Position numbers and translations under genes: made by a program. From assembly GCA_000720375.1 (NCBI GenBank), contig JOAA01000015.1, positions 124,001 to 188,000 of the forward strand: a DNA stretch of 64,000 nucleotides, written 5' to 3'. Under the pieces are notes generated by a model. That model was given only the letters and a program-made list of their open reading frames with translations. It did no database searches and was not told the origin of the DNA. The stretch comes from Rhodococcus rhodnii. Its GTDB lineage: Bacteria; Actinomycetota; Actinomycetes; Mycobacteriales; Pseudonocardiaceae. Positions 8,181 to 19,290 of this stretch are shown here, piece after piece; position 1 is the first letter of the stretch, and the number at the start of each line of letters is the position of its first letter.

Positions 8181-9112
8181 CGCAACTCCCGTCCGGTCAA
8201 TTCGAGGAACACGTCCTCGAGGCTGCGCCGGCCGACGTGCAATTCCTCGGCCAGCACTCCTTGTTGGGCGCACCACGCCGTCACGGTTGAGACTACCTGC
8301 GGGTCGACGCGCCCGGTAACGATGTATGTGCCCAACGCCGCCTCCGCGACGTGGCAGCCTTCCGGCAACGCGGCGGTCAGCAGCGAGGTGTCCAAACCGG
8401 CCCGAGCCTTGAAGCGCAATTGCTGGCAGTCAGGGTCCTCAGTGGTCAGCTGCGCCGGGCTGCCTTCGGCGACGACCCGGCCGTGGTCGACGATCACCAC
8501 GTGGTCGGCGAGCGTCTCGGCCTCTTCCATCAGGTGCGTGGTCAGCAGCACGGTCACGCCGTCCGCGCGCAACGCCGTCACCAGGTCCCAGACCAGGCGA
8601 CGCGCCTGCGGGTCCATCCCGGACGTCGGCTCGTCGAGGAACACCAGCTCAGGACGGCCGACCAGGGCACACGCCAGCGACAGGCGCTGCTGCTGCCCGC
8701 CGGACAACCGCTTGTACGGGGTGCGCAAGGCGTTGGTGAGCCCGAGGACGTCCAGCAGCCAGTCGGGGTCGAGCGGGTTCGCCGCGCACGACGCCACGAG
8801 CTTGAGCATTTCGCCCGCGCGCACGCCGGGGTACGCACCGCCGCCCTGCGGCATCACGCCGATGCGCGGGCGCAGTTTCTCGCTGTCGGCGTGCGGATCG
8901 AGGCCAAGCACGCGGACCCGGCCGGCGTCCGGGCGCAGGAATCCTTCGCACACCTCGACCGTCGTGGTCTTGCCCGCGCCGTTGGGCCCGAGCAATGCGA
9001 GGACTTTGCCGTGCATGAGCCTGAGTTCAAGGCCGTCGACGGCGGTGGTCGAGCCGTAGCGCTTGACCAGTCCCGACACCTCGACGGCAGGACGGGTTTC
9101 GGACGCGCTCAC
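8177..9112 (-). CDS. ABC transporter ATP-binding protein (ABC-2/drug-type exporter)
   Basis: About 311 residues. Walker A LLGPNGAGKTTT, signature LSGGQQQRLSLACAL, Walker B LVFLDEPTSGMDPQ and switch TTHLMEEAE are all intact, followed by a roughly 80-residue C-terminal extension common in daunorubicin/bacitracin-type ATPases. The frame is open far upstream, but those codons lie inside mptB antisense to nothing sensible. GTG at 9112, 11 bp after the mptB stop, gives a normal start. It energises the permease whose start overlaps its stop. Confidence 0.9.
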   Translation of the reverse strand: MSASETRPAVEVSGLVKRYGSTTAVDGLELRLMHGKVLALLGPNGAGKTTTVEVCEGFLRPDAGRVRVLGLDPHADSEKLRPRIGVMPQGGGAYPGVRAGEMLKLVASCAANPLDPDWLLDVLGLTNALRTPYKRLSGGQQQRLSLACALVGRPELVFLDEPTSGMDPQARRLVWDLVTALRADGVTVLLTTHLMEEAETLADHVVIVDHGRVVAEGSPAQLTTEDPDCQQLRFKARAGLDTSLLTAALPEGCHVAEAALGTYIVTGRVDPQVVSTVTAWCAQQGVLAEELHVGRRSLEDVFLELTGRELR

Positions 9113-9123
9113 AACCGAAGAGC

Positions 9124-10758
9124 CTAGGGGTTGGCCGGAGCGCTGTCTGTGGGCCCCTGGGCAGGAGCGACCGGGGTCACCTTGCGTGGCAGCAGCGGCA
9201 CCTTGCGGTTGAGCCAGAAAAGCAGCGCAGCCAACACGATGATCGCCGCTATGTAGGCGAAGACCATGACGTACGTGCGGCCGGTGAACGTGCCGCCGGT
9301 GGTCGGCAGCAACACCGAGGCGATCGTGCAGCCCATCGTGGCGAGGTTGCGGAACCGCTTGGTCCCGGCGAGCGACGCGGCCAGCGGAATCGCCGGGAAC
9401 AGCAGGTACCACGGCTGCATCGCCGGGTGCAGGATCAGGAACGCGGCCAGCGAGACGCCGAGGCCGGTCATCACGCTTCGCCTGCCGCCCAGGCAGTCCC
9501 ACATCATCTTGACCGTGATCACGGCCGCGGTGACGTAGCCGAGCAGCGTGAAGATCTCCAGCACGGCCGTGGTGTGGTTGCCCAGGCCCAGCGCGATGCC
9601 CAGGACGCCGCCGAGGTTGCCCAGCTCGGAGATCGGTGACATCCAGCTGCGGACCAGGCTCGGCGTGTCCAGCGCGCCGACCCAGCCGAATCCGAGACCA
9701 GTGCCCATGCACGCGGCGGTCATCGTCACGGCCGCCGTGACCACGAAAAGGCCACCGACCGCGAACAGGCGGGGAACGCCTCCACCCCATCTGCGCGTGA
9801 CCTGCACGCCGACGAACGCGGCGGCCACGAGTGCGGGAAGTTTGACGGCCGCACCGAGCGTGATGACCGCGACGCCGAGCAGGACGAATGCCCATTCCCG
9901 GCGCAGCGACGTGACCGGTGGATCACCGGGCCTCGGCAGGTAGCGCAGCGAGATCTCGATGCCGGCCATCATCAGGCCGATCGCCAGCGCCTCGTTGTGC
10001 ACGCCGCCGACCAGGTGGAACAGCACCAGCGGGTTGGCCGCGCCGAACCACAGCGCGGTGACTGGCTGTACGCCGAACCGTCGGGCCAACCGCGGCAGCG
10101 CCCAGACGAACAGCGCGATGCCCACGATCGCCAGCAGACGTTGGGTGAGCACGCCCGTGACGACGTGGTTGCCGGTCACGGAGTTGAGCAAATGCCCCAG
10201 GAAGAGGAACAGCGGACCGTATGGCGCCGGCGTGTCCCGCCACATGTTCGACACGCCCCGGGTGAGCGGGTGATCTTGGCCCAGCGCTTCGCCGGGGCCC
10301 AGTTCGTACGGGTCCAGCCCGAGCGAGACGATCGAGCTCTGCGCCAGGTAGCTGTAGACGTCCTTGGAGAACAGCGGCATGGCGAAGACCAGCGGCACGC
10401 CCCACATCATCAGCGTGCGGTTCAGCTGCGCCCGGCTGATCAACCGGGACCGGCCCGGCTTGGCGAACTTCCCGAGCAGCAGCCACGACGAGATGATCAT
10501 GCCCATCCCGAGCGTGCCCGCGGCCAGCGAGACGGCCGGGATCCGGGCGAACAGGCCGAGAACGGGCACGCTCGGCAGCGGGTTGAAGATCGGCAGCGCG
10601 CCCGCGCCGAGCGAACCGAAGACCAGCAGCAGCGAACCGATGGTGCCGAACCGGCGGATCAGGTCGAGCTGACGGCAGTCCTGGTCGTCCAACGGTGGCG
10701 GCTTCGCCACGACAGCCGGAACCGCCACGTCGACCGGCGCAGGCTCGCTCACCACCAC
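9124..10758 (-). CDS. mptB: Polyprenol-phosphate-mannose alpha-1,6-mannosyltransferase (MptA/MptB family)
   Basis: A 544-residue polytopic membrane glycosyltransferase of the GT-C type with more than ten hydrophobic helices. The acidic loop motif SKDVYSYLAQ after the first helices is characteristic of MptA/MptB, which extend the alpha-1,6-mannan backbone of lipomannan using polyprenyl-phosphomannose outside the membrane. The gene lies between an ABC exporter/ctaA block and the suf locus, as mycobacterial mptB (Rv1459c) does, which favours mptB over mptA. The N terminus up to about residue 35 is Pro/Val rich and probably cytoplasmic. Confidence 0.82.
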   Translation of the reverse strand: MVVSEPAPVDVAVPAVVAKPPPLDDQDCRQLDLIRRFGTIGSLLLVFGSLGAGALPIFNPLPSVPVLGLFARIPAVSLAAGTLGMGMIISSWLLLGKFAKPGRSRLISRAQLNRTLMMWGVPLVFAMPLFSKDVYSYLAQSSIVSLGLDPYELGPGEALGQDHPLTRGVSNMWRDTPAPYGPLFLFLGHLLNSVTGNHVVTGVLTQRLLAIVGIALFVWALPRLARRFGVQPVTALWFGAANPLVLFHLVGGVHNEALAIGLMMAGIEISLRYLPRPGDPPVTSLRREWAFVLLGVAVITLGAAVKLPALVAAAFVGVQVTRRWGGGVPRLFAVGGLFVVTAAVTMTAACMGTGLGFGWVGALDTPSLVRSWMSPISELGNLGGVLGIALGLGNHTTAVLEIFTLLGYVTAAVITVKMMWDCLGGRRSVMTGLGVSLAAFLILHPAMQPWYLLFPAIPLAASLAGTKRFRNLATMGCTIASVLLPTTGGTFTGRTYVMVFAYIAAIIVLAALLFWLNRKVPLLPRKVTPVAPAQGPTDSAPANP

Positions 10759-10797
10759 GCCCGGAAGCGTATCGGCAGCTTGGCAGGGGTTGGGTTC

Positions 10798-11256
10798 TCA
10801 CCCCAGCAGCCGGGTGACCGCCTCGCCGCCGGAACCGGCGAGTTCCCGCAACAACAGCCGGGTGTTCGTCTCGACGACGCCGAAACTGCGGGGCAGCGCC
10901 ATCACCACCTCGTCCAGTTCGGCGACGTCACGGCAGGCGACCGTCAGCGTGTAGTCCCAGCCGCCGGTCACGTGCACGCCGCTGAGCACCGCGGGAAGAG
11001 TCAGCAGAGCGGCCTCGAGTTCGGCGTGGTCAGGTCCGGGGCGCAGGCGTACGTCGATGAACGCTTTGAGCGGACGGCCGAGCGCGGCCATGTCGACCTC
11101 GGCGCGGAAGCCGCTGATCACGCCTGATTCCTGGAGTTTGCGTACCCGTTCGGCGGTGGCGGTCGGGCTGAGCCGGACGCGCTCGGCGAGGTCACGGAAG
11201 CTGACCCGGCCATCGCGGATCAGCTCGCCGAGGATTACTTTGTCTATTGCGTCCAT
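10798..11256 (-). CDS. Lrp/AsnC family transcriptional regulator
   Basis: About 152 residues: an AsnC-type winged helix (MDAIDKVILGELIRDGRVSF, then LAERVRLSPTATAERVRKLQ) followed by an effector-binding RAM domain ending in ETNTRLLLREL. The ATG at 11256 matches the family start; the longer open frame covers the promoter. It is divergent from the gamma-lyase gene across 82 bp, the usual arrangement for an Lrp-type activator or repressor of an amino-acid catabolic enzyme. The effector is probably an amino acid, perhaps methionine or a branched-chain residue; that is inference. Confidence 0.9.
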   Translation of the reverse strand: MDAIDKVILGELIRDGRVSFRDLAERVRLSPTATAERVRKLQESGVISGFRAEVDMAALGRPLKAFIDVRLRPGPDHAELEAALLTLPAVLSGVHVTGGWDYTLTVACRDVAELDEVVMALPRSFGVVETNTRLLLRELAGSGGEAVTRLLG

Positions 11257-11338
11257 CACTGGATTATCTGTGGTGCATTGGCCTCCTTGCCACATAAATC
11301 GACGCCAACTGTGCCTGGGAGAGTCGTATGGTCGGGGC
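11257..11338. promoter_or_regulatory. Divergent promoter region, Lrp regulator / PLP gamma-lyase
   Basis: The 82-bp intergenic region holds a spaced dyad, TGTGG at 11269-11273 and CCACA at 11290-11294, with AT-rich flanks (GGATTATC and CATAAAT). This is a plausible Lrp binding site between two divergent starts. Only the dyad is seen; binding is inferred. Confidence 0.4.
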
Positions 11339-12454
11339 ATGAATCGTCCAGCGAAATCCGCGGGTTACGTCGCGCGCACCCGGCCAGTCGTACCGCCTAT
11401 CTACCAGTCGGCCACCTTCTACCTCGACGACATCGCGTACAAGGACATCCAGGGCAACGGGGGTCTCAGCGAGCACTGGTACAGCCGGTTCGCCAACCCG
11501 ACCGTCGACGCGGCGGCTGCGGAAATCGCGGAGCTGGAAGGTGCCGAGGCGGCGTTGATGACCGCGTCGGGCATGGCCGCGATTGCGACGACGCTGATGA
11601 CGCTTCTGCAGAGCGGCAGACGGATCGTGTCCGCGCGCCAGGTCTACGGCGATACCCGCGATCTGCTGGTCAGGGACCTGCCCGCACTCGGGTTTGACGT
11701 GACCATGGTCGACGCGGCGGACCTGTCCGAGTGGCGGTCGGCGATCGCGGAGGCGCCCACCACGATCGTTTACGCGGAGACGCTGTCCAACCCGCAGCTT
11801 GAGCTCACGGACCTGGCGGCGGTGGCCTCGATGGCGCACCAGGCCGGGGCGAAGCTGGTCGTGGACAACACTTTCGCGACGCCGTACACGGTCAACCCGC
11901 TGCGCCTGGGCGCTGACGTGGTCGTGCACTCGGCGACGAAGTTCCTCAGTGGACATTCGGACGTGATCGCGGGCGCCGTCGTTGGCGATCGGGAGACAGT
12001 GACCGAGATCCAGCGACGGGTGATCACTTTCGGCGGCTGCCTTGATGCTCACGCCGCGTTCCTGGTTTGGCGCGGGTTGCAGACCTTCGACGTCCGGATG
12101 GAACGCGCGCAGGCGACCGCGCGTGCGTTGGCAGACCGCCTGCGGAGCAATCCGGAGGTCGTTTCGGTGCGTTATCCGGGCAATGGCGCGATGGTCGCGT
12201 TCACCGTCCGCGGCGGCAACGACCGTGCGCTCGCGGTCATGCGTTGTCTGACGGTCGCTTCGGAGGCGACGAGTCTCGGGGGAGTGGAGACGTTGGTCAG
12301 CACGCCGTTCAACTCGTCGCACTTCTCGCTGAGCGCCGAGGAACTGGCCGCGGCCCGGATCGACGCCGGAATGCTGCGGTTCTCCTGCGGCATCGAGAAC
12401 GCCGAAGCCCTGATCGCCGACGTCGAACAGGCATTGGCGGCGACCAGCGGCTGA
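11339..12454 (+). CDS. Cys/Met metabolism PLP-dependent enzyme (gamma-lyase type)
   Basis: A 371-residue fold type I PLP enzyme of the cystathionine gamma-synthase/gamma-lyase/methionine gamma-lyase family. Seen are SEHWYSRFANPT near the N terminus, LVVDNTFATPY with the PLP aspartate, the catalytic lysine in VHSATKFLSGHSDV, and SLGGVETLVSTPFNSSH near the C terminus. ATG at 11339 fits the family N terminus. Family members release H2S, methanethiol or cysteine by gamma elimination. The divergent Lrp regulator suggests catabolic use, so methionine or cystathionine gamma-lyase is more likely than a synthase. Confidence 0.88.
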   Translation: MNRPAKSAGYVARTRPVVPPIYQSATFYLDDIAYKDIQGNGGLSEHWYSRFANPTVDAAAAEIAELEGAEAALMTASGMAAIATTLMTLLQSGRRIVSARQVYGDTRDLLVRDLPALGFDVTMVDAADLSEWRSAIAEAPTTIVYAETLSNPQLELTDLAAVASMAHQAGAKLVVDNTFATPYTVNPLRLGADVVVHSATKFLSGHSDVIAGAVVGDRETVTEIQRRVITFGGCLDAHAAFLVWRGLQTFDVRMERAQATARALADRLRSNPEVVSVRYPGNGAMVAFTVRGGNDRALAVMRCLTVASEATSLGGVETLVSTPFNSSHFSLSAEELAAARIDAGMLRFSCGIENAEALIADVEQALAATSG

Positions 12455-12465
12455 TAGGAGATATC

Positions 12466-12665
12466 GGATACGAAACCTGATGGAGCCCAGGCAACGCGCG
12501 GCAGGCTCGGTATCCGACGTCACCGGCTTCAATACGAAACCTGATGACGTATCCAACGGCAGCCGATATCGGACCCGAAACCTGATGCGCACCCACCGGC
12601 GGCCCGAATCGGATCCGAAACCGGATGTCCGATGCCCGCCCTGCATCAGATACGAAACCTGATAC
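12466..12665 (+). repeat. Five degenerate copies of a 16-bp repeat (GGATACGAAACCTGATG)
   Basis: Between the PLP enzyme and the convergent nucleoside phosphorylase lie copies at 12466-12482, 12531-12546, 12571-12587, 12611-12627 and 12649-12665. The core is GATACGAAACCTGAT with one to three changes per copy, mostly in the first half. The spacing is irregular (about 38 to 65 bp). Short complementary pieces (GATATCGG, GTATCCGA) sit between the copies, so the stretch could fold. No coding frame is convincing. Confidence 0.7.
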
Positions 12666-12686
12666 CGGCCTTCGTTCCACCTGCGG

Positions 12687-13442
12687 CTAGATTCGGCCGC
12701 TTGCTTCGATCGCCAGCGGCAGCAGCTTCGCACGCGCGTCACTGGCCGTCCAGTTGCGCAGATCCCACGTCTGGCCACTCAGATCGTCGCCCGCGTACAC
12801 CATCAACCCCAGCTTCACGCCACGGAATCGGGCCGCGGCAATCAAAGCCGAAGCCTCCATCTCGACAACCAGACACCCTTGATCCCGACGCATGGCGACC
12901 TTCGAGGGCGTCTCCCGGAACGGCGCATCCGTCGTCCAGGTCAGCCCGGCGGCGTGCGGAACCGATTGCTCCTCCAAGAACGCGGTCAAAGCGGCCACCA
13001 CCTCCGGATCGGCCTCGATGCTCGAACCCGCCGGGGCGTAATGGAAAGACGTCCCTTCATCCCTGATCGAGCCGGTCGGCACGACAACGTGTCCCAACGC
13101 AAGCGGAACAAGCGCGCCCGTGCCCCCGCAGACAACAATGCTGCGCACCCCAGCCGCGACAACGCGCTCAAGGTGATGCACAGCCGACGGTGCGCCAACG
13201 GTCGGATGGAACACCGCGACGGACTCACCTGCCGAGTCCTCGGTGATGTAGATGCCGTGCCCGCCCATCTCGACTGAGAACCGGCCGGCCAGGCGCGCCG
13301 CGCCCTGCTCGTGCAGAGCGGCGATCTGCTCGTGGAAGAAGCACATGACGGCGCGCTCCGGCCACGGTTCGGACAACCTCGGAGCGCTTGGCGAATACAT
13401 GCCGTCACCGGTCGCGTCGAACTGCAGCAGCGGGAGGTCCAT
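12687..13442 (-). CDS. Nucleoside phosphorylase (PNP/UDP family 1)
   Basis: About 251 residues resembling uridine/purine nucleoside phosphorylases. Seen are ARLAGRFSVEMGGHGIYITEDSAG, a phosphate-binding CGGTGAL stretch, and CLVVEMEASALIAAARFRGVKLGLMVYAGDDLSG, where the family ExE-type ribose-binding segment lies. It would cleave a nucleoside with phosphate to base plus ribose-1-phosphate; the base preference cannot be read. ATG at 13442 gives MDLPLLQFD; the open frame beyond it is promoter. It is divergent from sufR with 126 bp between the starts and interrupts the mptB-suf neighbourhood known from mycobacteria. Confidence 0.85.
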   Translation of the reverse strand: MDLPLLQFDATGDGMYSPSAPRLSEPWPERAVMCFFHEQIAALHEQGAARLAGRFSVEMGGHGIYITEDSAGESVAVFHPTVGAPSAVHHLERVVAAGVRSIVVCGGTGALVPLALGHVVVPTGSIRDEGTSFHYAPAGSSIEADPEVVAALTAFLEEQSVPHAAGLTWTTDAPFRETPSKVAMRRDQGCLVVEMEASALIAAARFRGVKLGLMVYAGDDLSGQTWDLRNWTASDARAKLLPLAIEASGRI

Positions 13443-13504
13443 ACCGCGACTCTGCCAAAACCGGCATAGCCGCTGCTGGCGTGTTGTTACACGGACCAGG
13501 TGAG

Positions 13505-13518
13505 CATGACGTGGGTCA
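13505..13518. promoter_or_regulatory. CRP-like half-matched dyad upstream of sufR/phosphorylase
   Basis: ATGACGTGGGTCACGG in the phosphorylase/sufR gap resembles the perfect CRP-type site at 57153-57168 (both share TGACGTGG followed by TCAC). It has one strong half site only. Whether a CRP-family protein binds is not known. Confidence 0.3.
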
Positions 13519-13555
13519 CGGTCCGCCCTCGTTGAGGCCCGTCGAGGCAATTAGG

Positions 13556-13569
13556 TAACATCGATGTTG
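13556..13569. promoter_or_regulatory. Probable SufR operator, TAAC-N6-GTTG
   Basis: The 12-bp perfect palindrome AACATCGATGTT (13557-13568) abuts the sufR GTG start. With flanks it reads TAAC-ATCGAT-GTTG, one base off the SufR consensus CAAC-N6-GTTG reported for cyanobacterial and Streptomyces SufR. Its position at the translation start fits repression of the sufR-suf operon by Fe-S-loaded SufR. The match is seen; the regulatory role rests on family knowledge. Confidence 0.7.
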
Positions 13570-14279
13570 TGAAAAACACCGGACCTGCTCAGCAGGCGGC
13601 CGACGGCAGCACGAGGCTCGCCGTCGCCCGGCTGCTGCTCGAACAGGGCCCGGTGAGCGCGGTGTCGATCGCGGACCAGCTCGAGCTGAGCGGTCCCGCG
13701 GTGCGGCGGCATCTGGACGCACTGCTGGCCGACGGTCAGGCGTGCACGAGGGAGGCCCCGCAGCTCAAAGCGCGCGGACGTGGCCGCCCAGCCAAGTTGT
13801 TCCTGCTCACCGAGGCAGGACGGGCCCGGTTCGGGCACGCGTACGACGACCTGGCGGTGGCGGCGATCCGGTTCCTCGCCGAGTCCGGCGGGGAGGAGGC
13901 CGTGAAGGCCTTCGCGGAGCGGCGGGTGAAGACGCTCGTCGATCCTCATCGGACCTCCGTGACCTCGGCGGATACCCCGCAGGAGAAAGCGGAGGCCCTC
14001 GCCGCCGCGCTGACCCGTGAGGGTTACGCTGCCTCGACTCGCAAGGTCGGGGCGGGAGAACAGCTGTGCCAGCACCACTGCCCGGTGGCGCATGTCGCGG
14101 CGGAGTTCCCCCAGCTGTGCGAGGTCGAGACGGCGGCGTTCGCCGACCTGCTCGGCACCCACGTGCAGCGGCTGGCGACCATCGCACGTGGCGACGCCGC
14201 GTGTACCACGCACATACCGGTGGAGCCTTATTCCACCTCCTTAGGCCCACCGACTCCGGATGGAGGGAAACCCGCATGA
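13569..14279 (+). CDS. sufR: Iron-sulfur-sensing regulator SufR
   Basis: A 236-residue winged-helix protein (HTH about 15-60: [20 protein letters not shown], then [13 protein letters not shown]). Its C-terminal half has clustered cysteines at 167, 171 and 184 ([13 protein letters not shown] and FPQLCEVE), the ligands for an Fe-S cluster in SufR. SufR represses the suf operon when it holds a cluster. GTG at 13569 directly follows a palindromic operator, and the stop overlaps the sufB ATG (ATGA). It occupies the place of Rv1460 at the head of the mycobacterial suf operon. Confidence 0.93.
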   Translation: MKNTGPAQQAADGSTRLAVARLLLEQGPVSAVSIADQLELSGPAVRRHLDALLADGQACTREAPQLKARGRGRPAKLFLLTEAGRARFGHAYDDLAVAAIRFLAESGGEEAVKAFAERRVKTLVDPHRTSVTSADTPQEKAEALAAALTREGYAASTRKVGAGEQLCQHHCPVAHVAAEFPQLCEVETAAFADLLGTHVQRLATIARGDAACTTHIPVEPYSTSLGPPTPDGGKPA

Positions 14280-15730
14280 CTGCCGCTGCCGAGCAGCGCA
14301 CACCCACCACAGTGCAAGAGCCCCTTTCCCAGGAAGAGACCCTTGCCACCCTTGGCCGGTACGAATACGGCTGGGCGGACAACGATGTGGCCGGTGCCAG
14401 CGCTCGCCGTGGCCTGAACGAGGACGTCGTTCGGGACATCTCCGCCAAGAAGGGCGAGCCGGAGTGGATGCTGGAGAGCCGCCTCAAGGGCCTCCAGTTG
14501 TTCGACCGCAAGCCGATGCCGAACTGGGGCGCGGACCTGTCGGGCATCAACTTCGACTCGATCAAGTACTTCGTGCGCTCGACCGAGAAGCAGGCCGCTT
14601 CCTGGGAGGACCTGCCCGAGGACATCAAGAACACGTACGACAAGCTGGGCATCCCCGAGGCTGAGAAGCAGCGCCTCGTCGCCGGTGTCGCGGCACAGTA
14701 CGAGTCCGAGGTCGTCTACCACCAGATCCGCGAGGACCTGGAGGCACAGGGCGTGATCTTCCTGGACACCGACACGGCGCTCAAGGAGCACCCGGAGCTG
14801 TTCAAGGAGTACTACGGCTCGGTCATCCCGCACGGTGACAACAAGTTCTCCGCGCTCAACGGCGCGGTCTGGTCCGGCGGCTCGTTCATCTACGTGCCGA
14901 AGGGTGTGCACGTCGACATCCCGCTGCAGGCCTACTTCCGGATCAACACCGAGAACATGGGCCAGTTCGAGCGGACGCTGATCATCGTCGACGAGGACGC
15001 CTACGTGCACTACGTCGAAGGCTGCACGGCGCCGATCTACTCGTCCGACTCGCTGCACTCCGCGGTCGTCGAGATCATCGTCAAGAAGGGCGGCCGCTGC
15101 CGCTACACGACCATCCAGAACTGGTCGAACAACGTCTACAACCTGGTCACCAAGCGCGCCAAGGCCGAAGAGGGCGCGACCATGGAGTGGATCGACGGCA
15201 ACATCGGCTCCAAGGTCACCATGAAGTACCCGTCGGTGTTCCTGATGGGCGAGCACGCCAAGGGCGAGGTCCTCTCGATCGCGTTCGCGGGCGAGGGGCA
15301 GCACCAGGACGCCGGCGCGAAGATGGTGCACATGGCGCCGCACACCTCGTCGACCATCGTGTCGAAGTCCGTGGCCCGTGGCGGTGGCCGCACGTCGTAC
15401 CGCGGTCTGGTCCAGGTCAACAAGCGGGCGCACCACTCGAAGTCCACTGTGAAGTGTGACGCGCTGCTGGTCGACCAGATCTCCCGGTCGGACACGTACC
15501 CCTATGTGGACATCCGTGAGGACGATGTCCAAATGGGACACGAGGCGACCGTGTCGAAGGTCAGCGAGGACCAGCTGTTCTACCTGATGTCCCGCGGTCT
15601 GACCGAGGACGAGGCGATGGCGATGGTGGTTCGCGGTTTCGTCGAGCCCATCGCGCGTGAGCTGCCAATGGAGTACGCGCTCGAGCTGAACCGCCTGATC
15701 GAGCTGCAGATGGAAGGGGCCGTCGGCTGA
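14276..15730 (+). CDS. sufB: Fe-S cluster assembly protein SufB
   Basis: 484 residues, the standard length for SufB without an intein (the M. tuberculosis orthologue carries one). It has the long SufB N terminus ([20 protein letters not shown]) and the core SufBD beta-helix domain with [39 protein letters not shown] and the C-terminal [19 protein letters not shown]. SufB is the scaffold of the SufBCD complex where clusters are built. ATG at 14276 overlaps the sufR stop; sufD starts 1 bp after its stop. Confidence 0.97.
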   Translation: MTAAAEQRTPTTVQEPLSQEETLATLGRYEYGWADNDVAGASARRGLNEDVVRDISAKKGEPEWMLESRLKGLQLFDRKPMPNWGADLSGINFDSIKYFVRSTEKQAASWEDLPEDIKNTYDKLGIPEAEKQRLVAGVAAQYESEVVYHQIREDLEAQGVIFLDTDTALKEHPELFKEYYGSVIPHGDNKFSALNGAVWSGGSFIYVPKGVHVDIPLQAYFRINTENMGQFERTLIIVDEDAYVHYVEGCTAPIYSSDSLHSAVVEIIVKKGGRCRYTTIQNWSNNVYNLVTKRAKAEEGATMEWIDGNIGSKVTMKYPSVFLMGEHAKGEVLSIAFAGEGQHQDAGAKMVHMAPHTSSTIVSKSVARGGGRTSYRGLVQVNKRAHHSKSTVKCDALLVDQISRSDTYPYVDIREDDVQMGHEATVSKVSEDQLFYLMSRGLTEDEAMAMVVRGFVEPIARELPMEYALELNRLIELQMEGAVG

Positions 15731-15731
15731 C

Positions 15732-16892
15732 ATGGCGGAGCTAGTGAAAGAGCACTCGCACGGTGCGGGTGTGGTGGTACCGGCTGCCTCGCGCGCGGCT
15801 CAGTTCGCGTCGTTCGATGTGGACGCGTTCGAGGTTCCCGGTGGCCGCGAGGAGATCTGGCGCTTCACGCCGATGAAGCGCCTCCGCGGCCTCCACAGTG
15901 GAGCCGTCGCCGACGGCACCGCTTCGGTGTCGGTCGACGCTGGTGACGAGGTCGTAGTCGAGACCGTCCAGCGTGGCGACTCCCGGCTCGGCACGGCGGG
16001 CACGCCGGACGACCGGATCGCCGCGCAGGCCTGGTCGTCCTTTGTGGACGCCACGGTCGTGACGGTTCCGAAGGAGGCTCGTCCGTCCACAATCACCATC
16101 ACGGTGAACGGTCCGGGTGAGGGCAAGCTCGCCTACGGGCACCTGCAGGTGCGCGCCGAGCAGTTCGCCGAGGCGGTCGTGGTCGTCGACCACCGCGGTT
16201 CCGGGACGTACGCGGACAACGTGGAGTTCATCGTCGGCGACGGCGCCCGGCTCACCGTTGTGTCCGTTCAGGACTGGGCCGACGACGCGGTGCACGTGTC
16301 GTCGCACCACAACAAGCTGGGCCGCGACGCGACCCTGCGGCACACCACGATCACCCTCGGCGGCGACCTGGTCCGGCTCTCGCCGACCGTGACGTACACC
16401 GAGCGCGGCGGCGACGCCGAGATGCTGGGCCTGTACTTCGCAGACGCCGGTCAGCACTTCGAGAACCGGACGTTCGTCGACCACGCGGTGCCCAACTGCA
16501 AGTCCAATGTGGTCTACAAGGGCGCGCTGCAGGGCGAGGGCGCGCACACGGTGTGGATCGGCGACGTGCTCATCCGCGCGGCCGCCGAGGGCACCGAGAC
16601 CTTCGAGCTGAACCGCAACCTGGTGCTCACCGACGGCGCGCGCGCCGACTCGGTGCCGAACCTCGAGATCGAGACCGGCGAGATCGCCGGCGCCGGCCAC
16701 GCCAGCGCCACCGGCCGGTTCGACGACGAGCAGCTGTTCTACCTGCAGGCCAGGGGCATCCCCGAGGAGCAGGCCCGCCGGCTCGTCGTGCGGGGCTTCT
16801 TCCACGAGATCCTGGTCAAGATCGGCGTCCCCGAGCTGCGCGAGCGGCTGGAGGCGGCGATCGAGGCCGAGCTCGAGGCGGTCGGCGCATGA
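15732..16892 (+). CDS. sufD: Fe-S cluster assembly protein SufD
   Basis: 386 residues of the SufBD fold. Seen are the N-terminal WRFTPMKRLRGLHSG segment typical of actinobacterial SufD, the beta-helix core, and a C-terminal DEQLFYLQARGIPEEQARRLVVRGFFHEIL helix region shared with SufB. SufD partners SufB and SufC and is needed for iron entry. It starts 1 bp after the sufB stop, and its own stop overlaps the Rieske ferredoxin start (ATGA). Confidence 0.95.
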   Translation: MAELVKEHSHGAGVVVPAASRAAQFASFDVDAFEVPGGREEIWRFTPMKRLRGLHSGAVADGTASVSVDAGDEVVVETVQRGDSRLGTAGTPDDRIAAQAWSSFVDATVVTVPKEARPSTITITVNGPGEGKLAYGHLQVRAEQFAEAVVVVDHRGSGTYADNVEFIVGDGARLTVVSVQDWADDAVHVSSHHNKLGRDATLRHTTITLGGDLVRLSPTVTYTERGGDAEMLGLYFADAGQHFENRTFVDHAVPNCKSNVVYKGALQGEGAHTVWIGDVLIRAAAEGTETFELNRNLVLTDGARADSVPNLEIETGEIAGAGHASATGRFDDEQLFYLQARGIPEEQARRLVVRGFFHEILVKIGVPELRERLEAAIEAELEAVGA

Positions 16893-17218
16893 TGACCCGG
16901 GCGTGCTCACTGTCCGAACTGGACGACAAGAAGCCTCTTGCCGTCGAGGTCGGTGACGTCGCCGTCGTGCTGGTGCGCGAGGGCGACGAGGTGCACGCCC
17001 TGCGAGACGAGTGCTCGCACGCTTCGCTGTCGTTGTCCGAGGGCGAGGTCACCCGCAAGGGAATCGAGTGCTGGCTGCACGGTTCGTGTTTCGACCTGCG
17101 CACCGGGCAGCCGTCCTCCCCGCCCGCGACCGAACCCGTGGATGTCTACGCGGTTCGCATCGACGGCGACGACGTCTACGTCGACCCCACCACTGCGGTT
17201 AATCAACCGCGGCTCTGA
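16889..17218 (+). CDS. Rieske-type [2Fe-2S] ferredoxin of the suf operon
   Basis: 109 residues with the Rieske ligand pattern Cys42-x-His44 (DECSHASLSL) and Cys61-x2-His64 (IECWLHGSCF). It resembles ferredoxin subunits of non-heme iron oxygenases. The gene sits between sufD and sufC in the operon, as in many actinobacteria, and may donate electrons or act as a cluster recipient in assembly. Two ATGs in tandem (16889 and 16892) are both possible starts; the first overlaps the sufD stop. Confidence 0.9.
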   Translation: MMTRACSLSELDDKKPLAVEVGDVAVVLVREGDEVHALRDECSHASLSLSEGEVTRKGIECWLHGSCFDLRTGQPSSPPATEPVDVYAVRIDGDDVYVDPTTAVNQPRL

Positions 17219-17246
17219 ACTGACTGGTTAAACGGAGAATCTGGCT

Positions 17247-19288
<2,042 letters not shown>

Positions 19289-19290
19289 CA

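Noticed and set aside
9113..9895. N-terminal extension of the ABC ATPase to 572 residues
   Set aside because: The extra part lies inside mptB and is Arg/Gly-rich nonsense; GTG at 9112 starts a normal ATPase.
12466..12665. CRISPR array
   Set aside because: Repeat copies are degenerate, spacing is irregular, spacers contain related pieces and there are no cas genes.
14228..15733. 501-codon minus-strand frame opposite sufB
   Set aside because: Shadow frame rich in His, Val, Arg and Leu; sufB on the plus strand is unambiguous.
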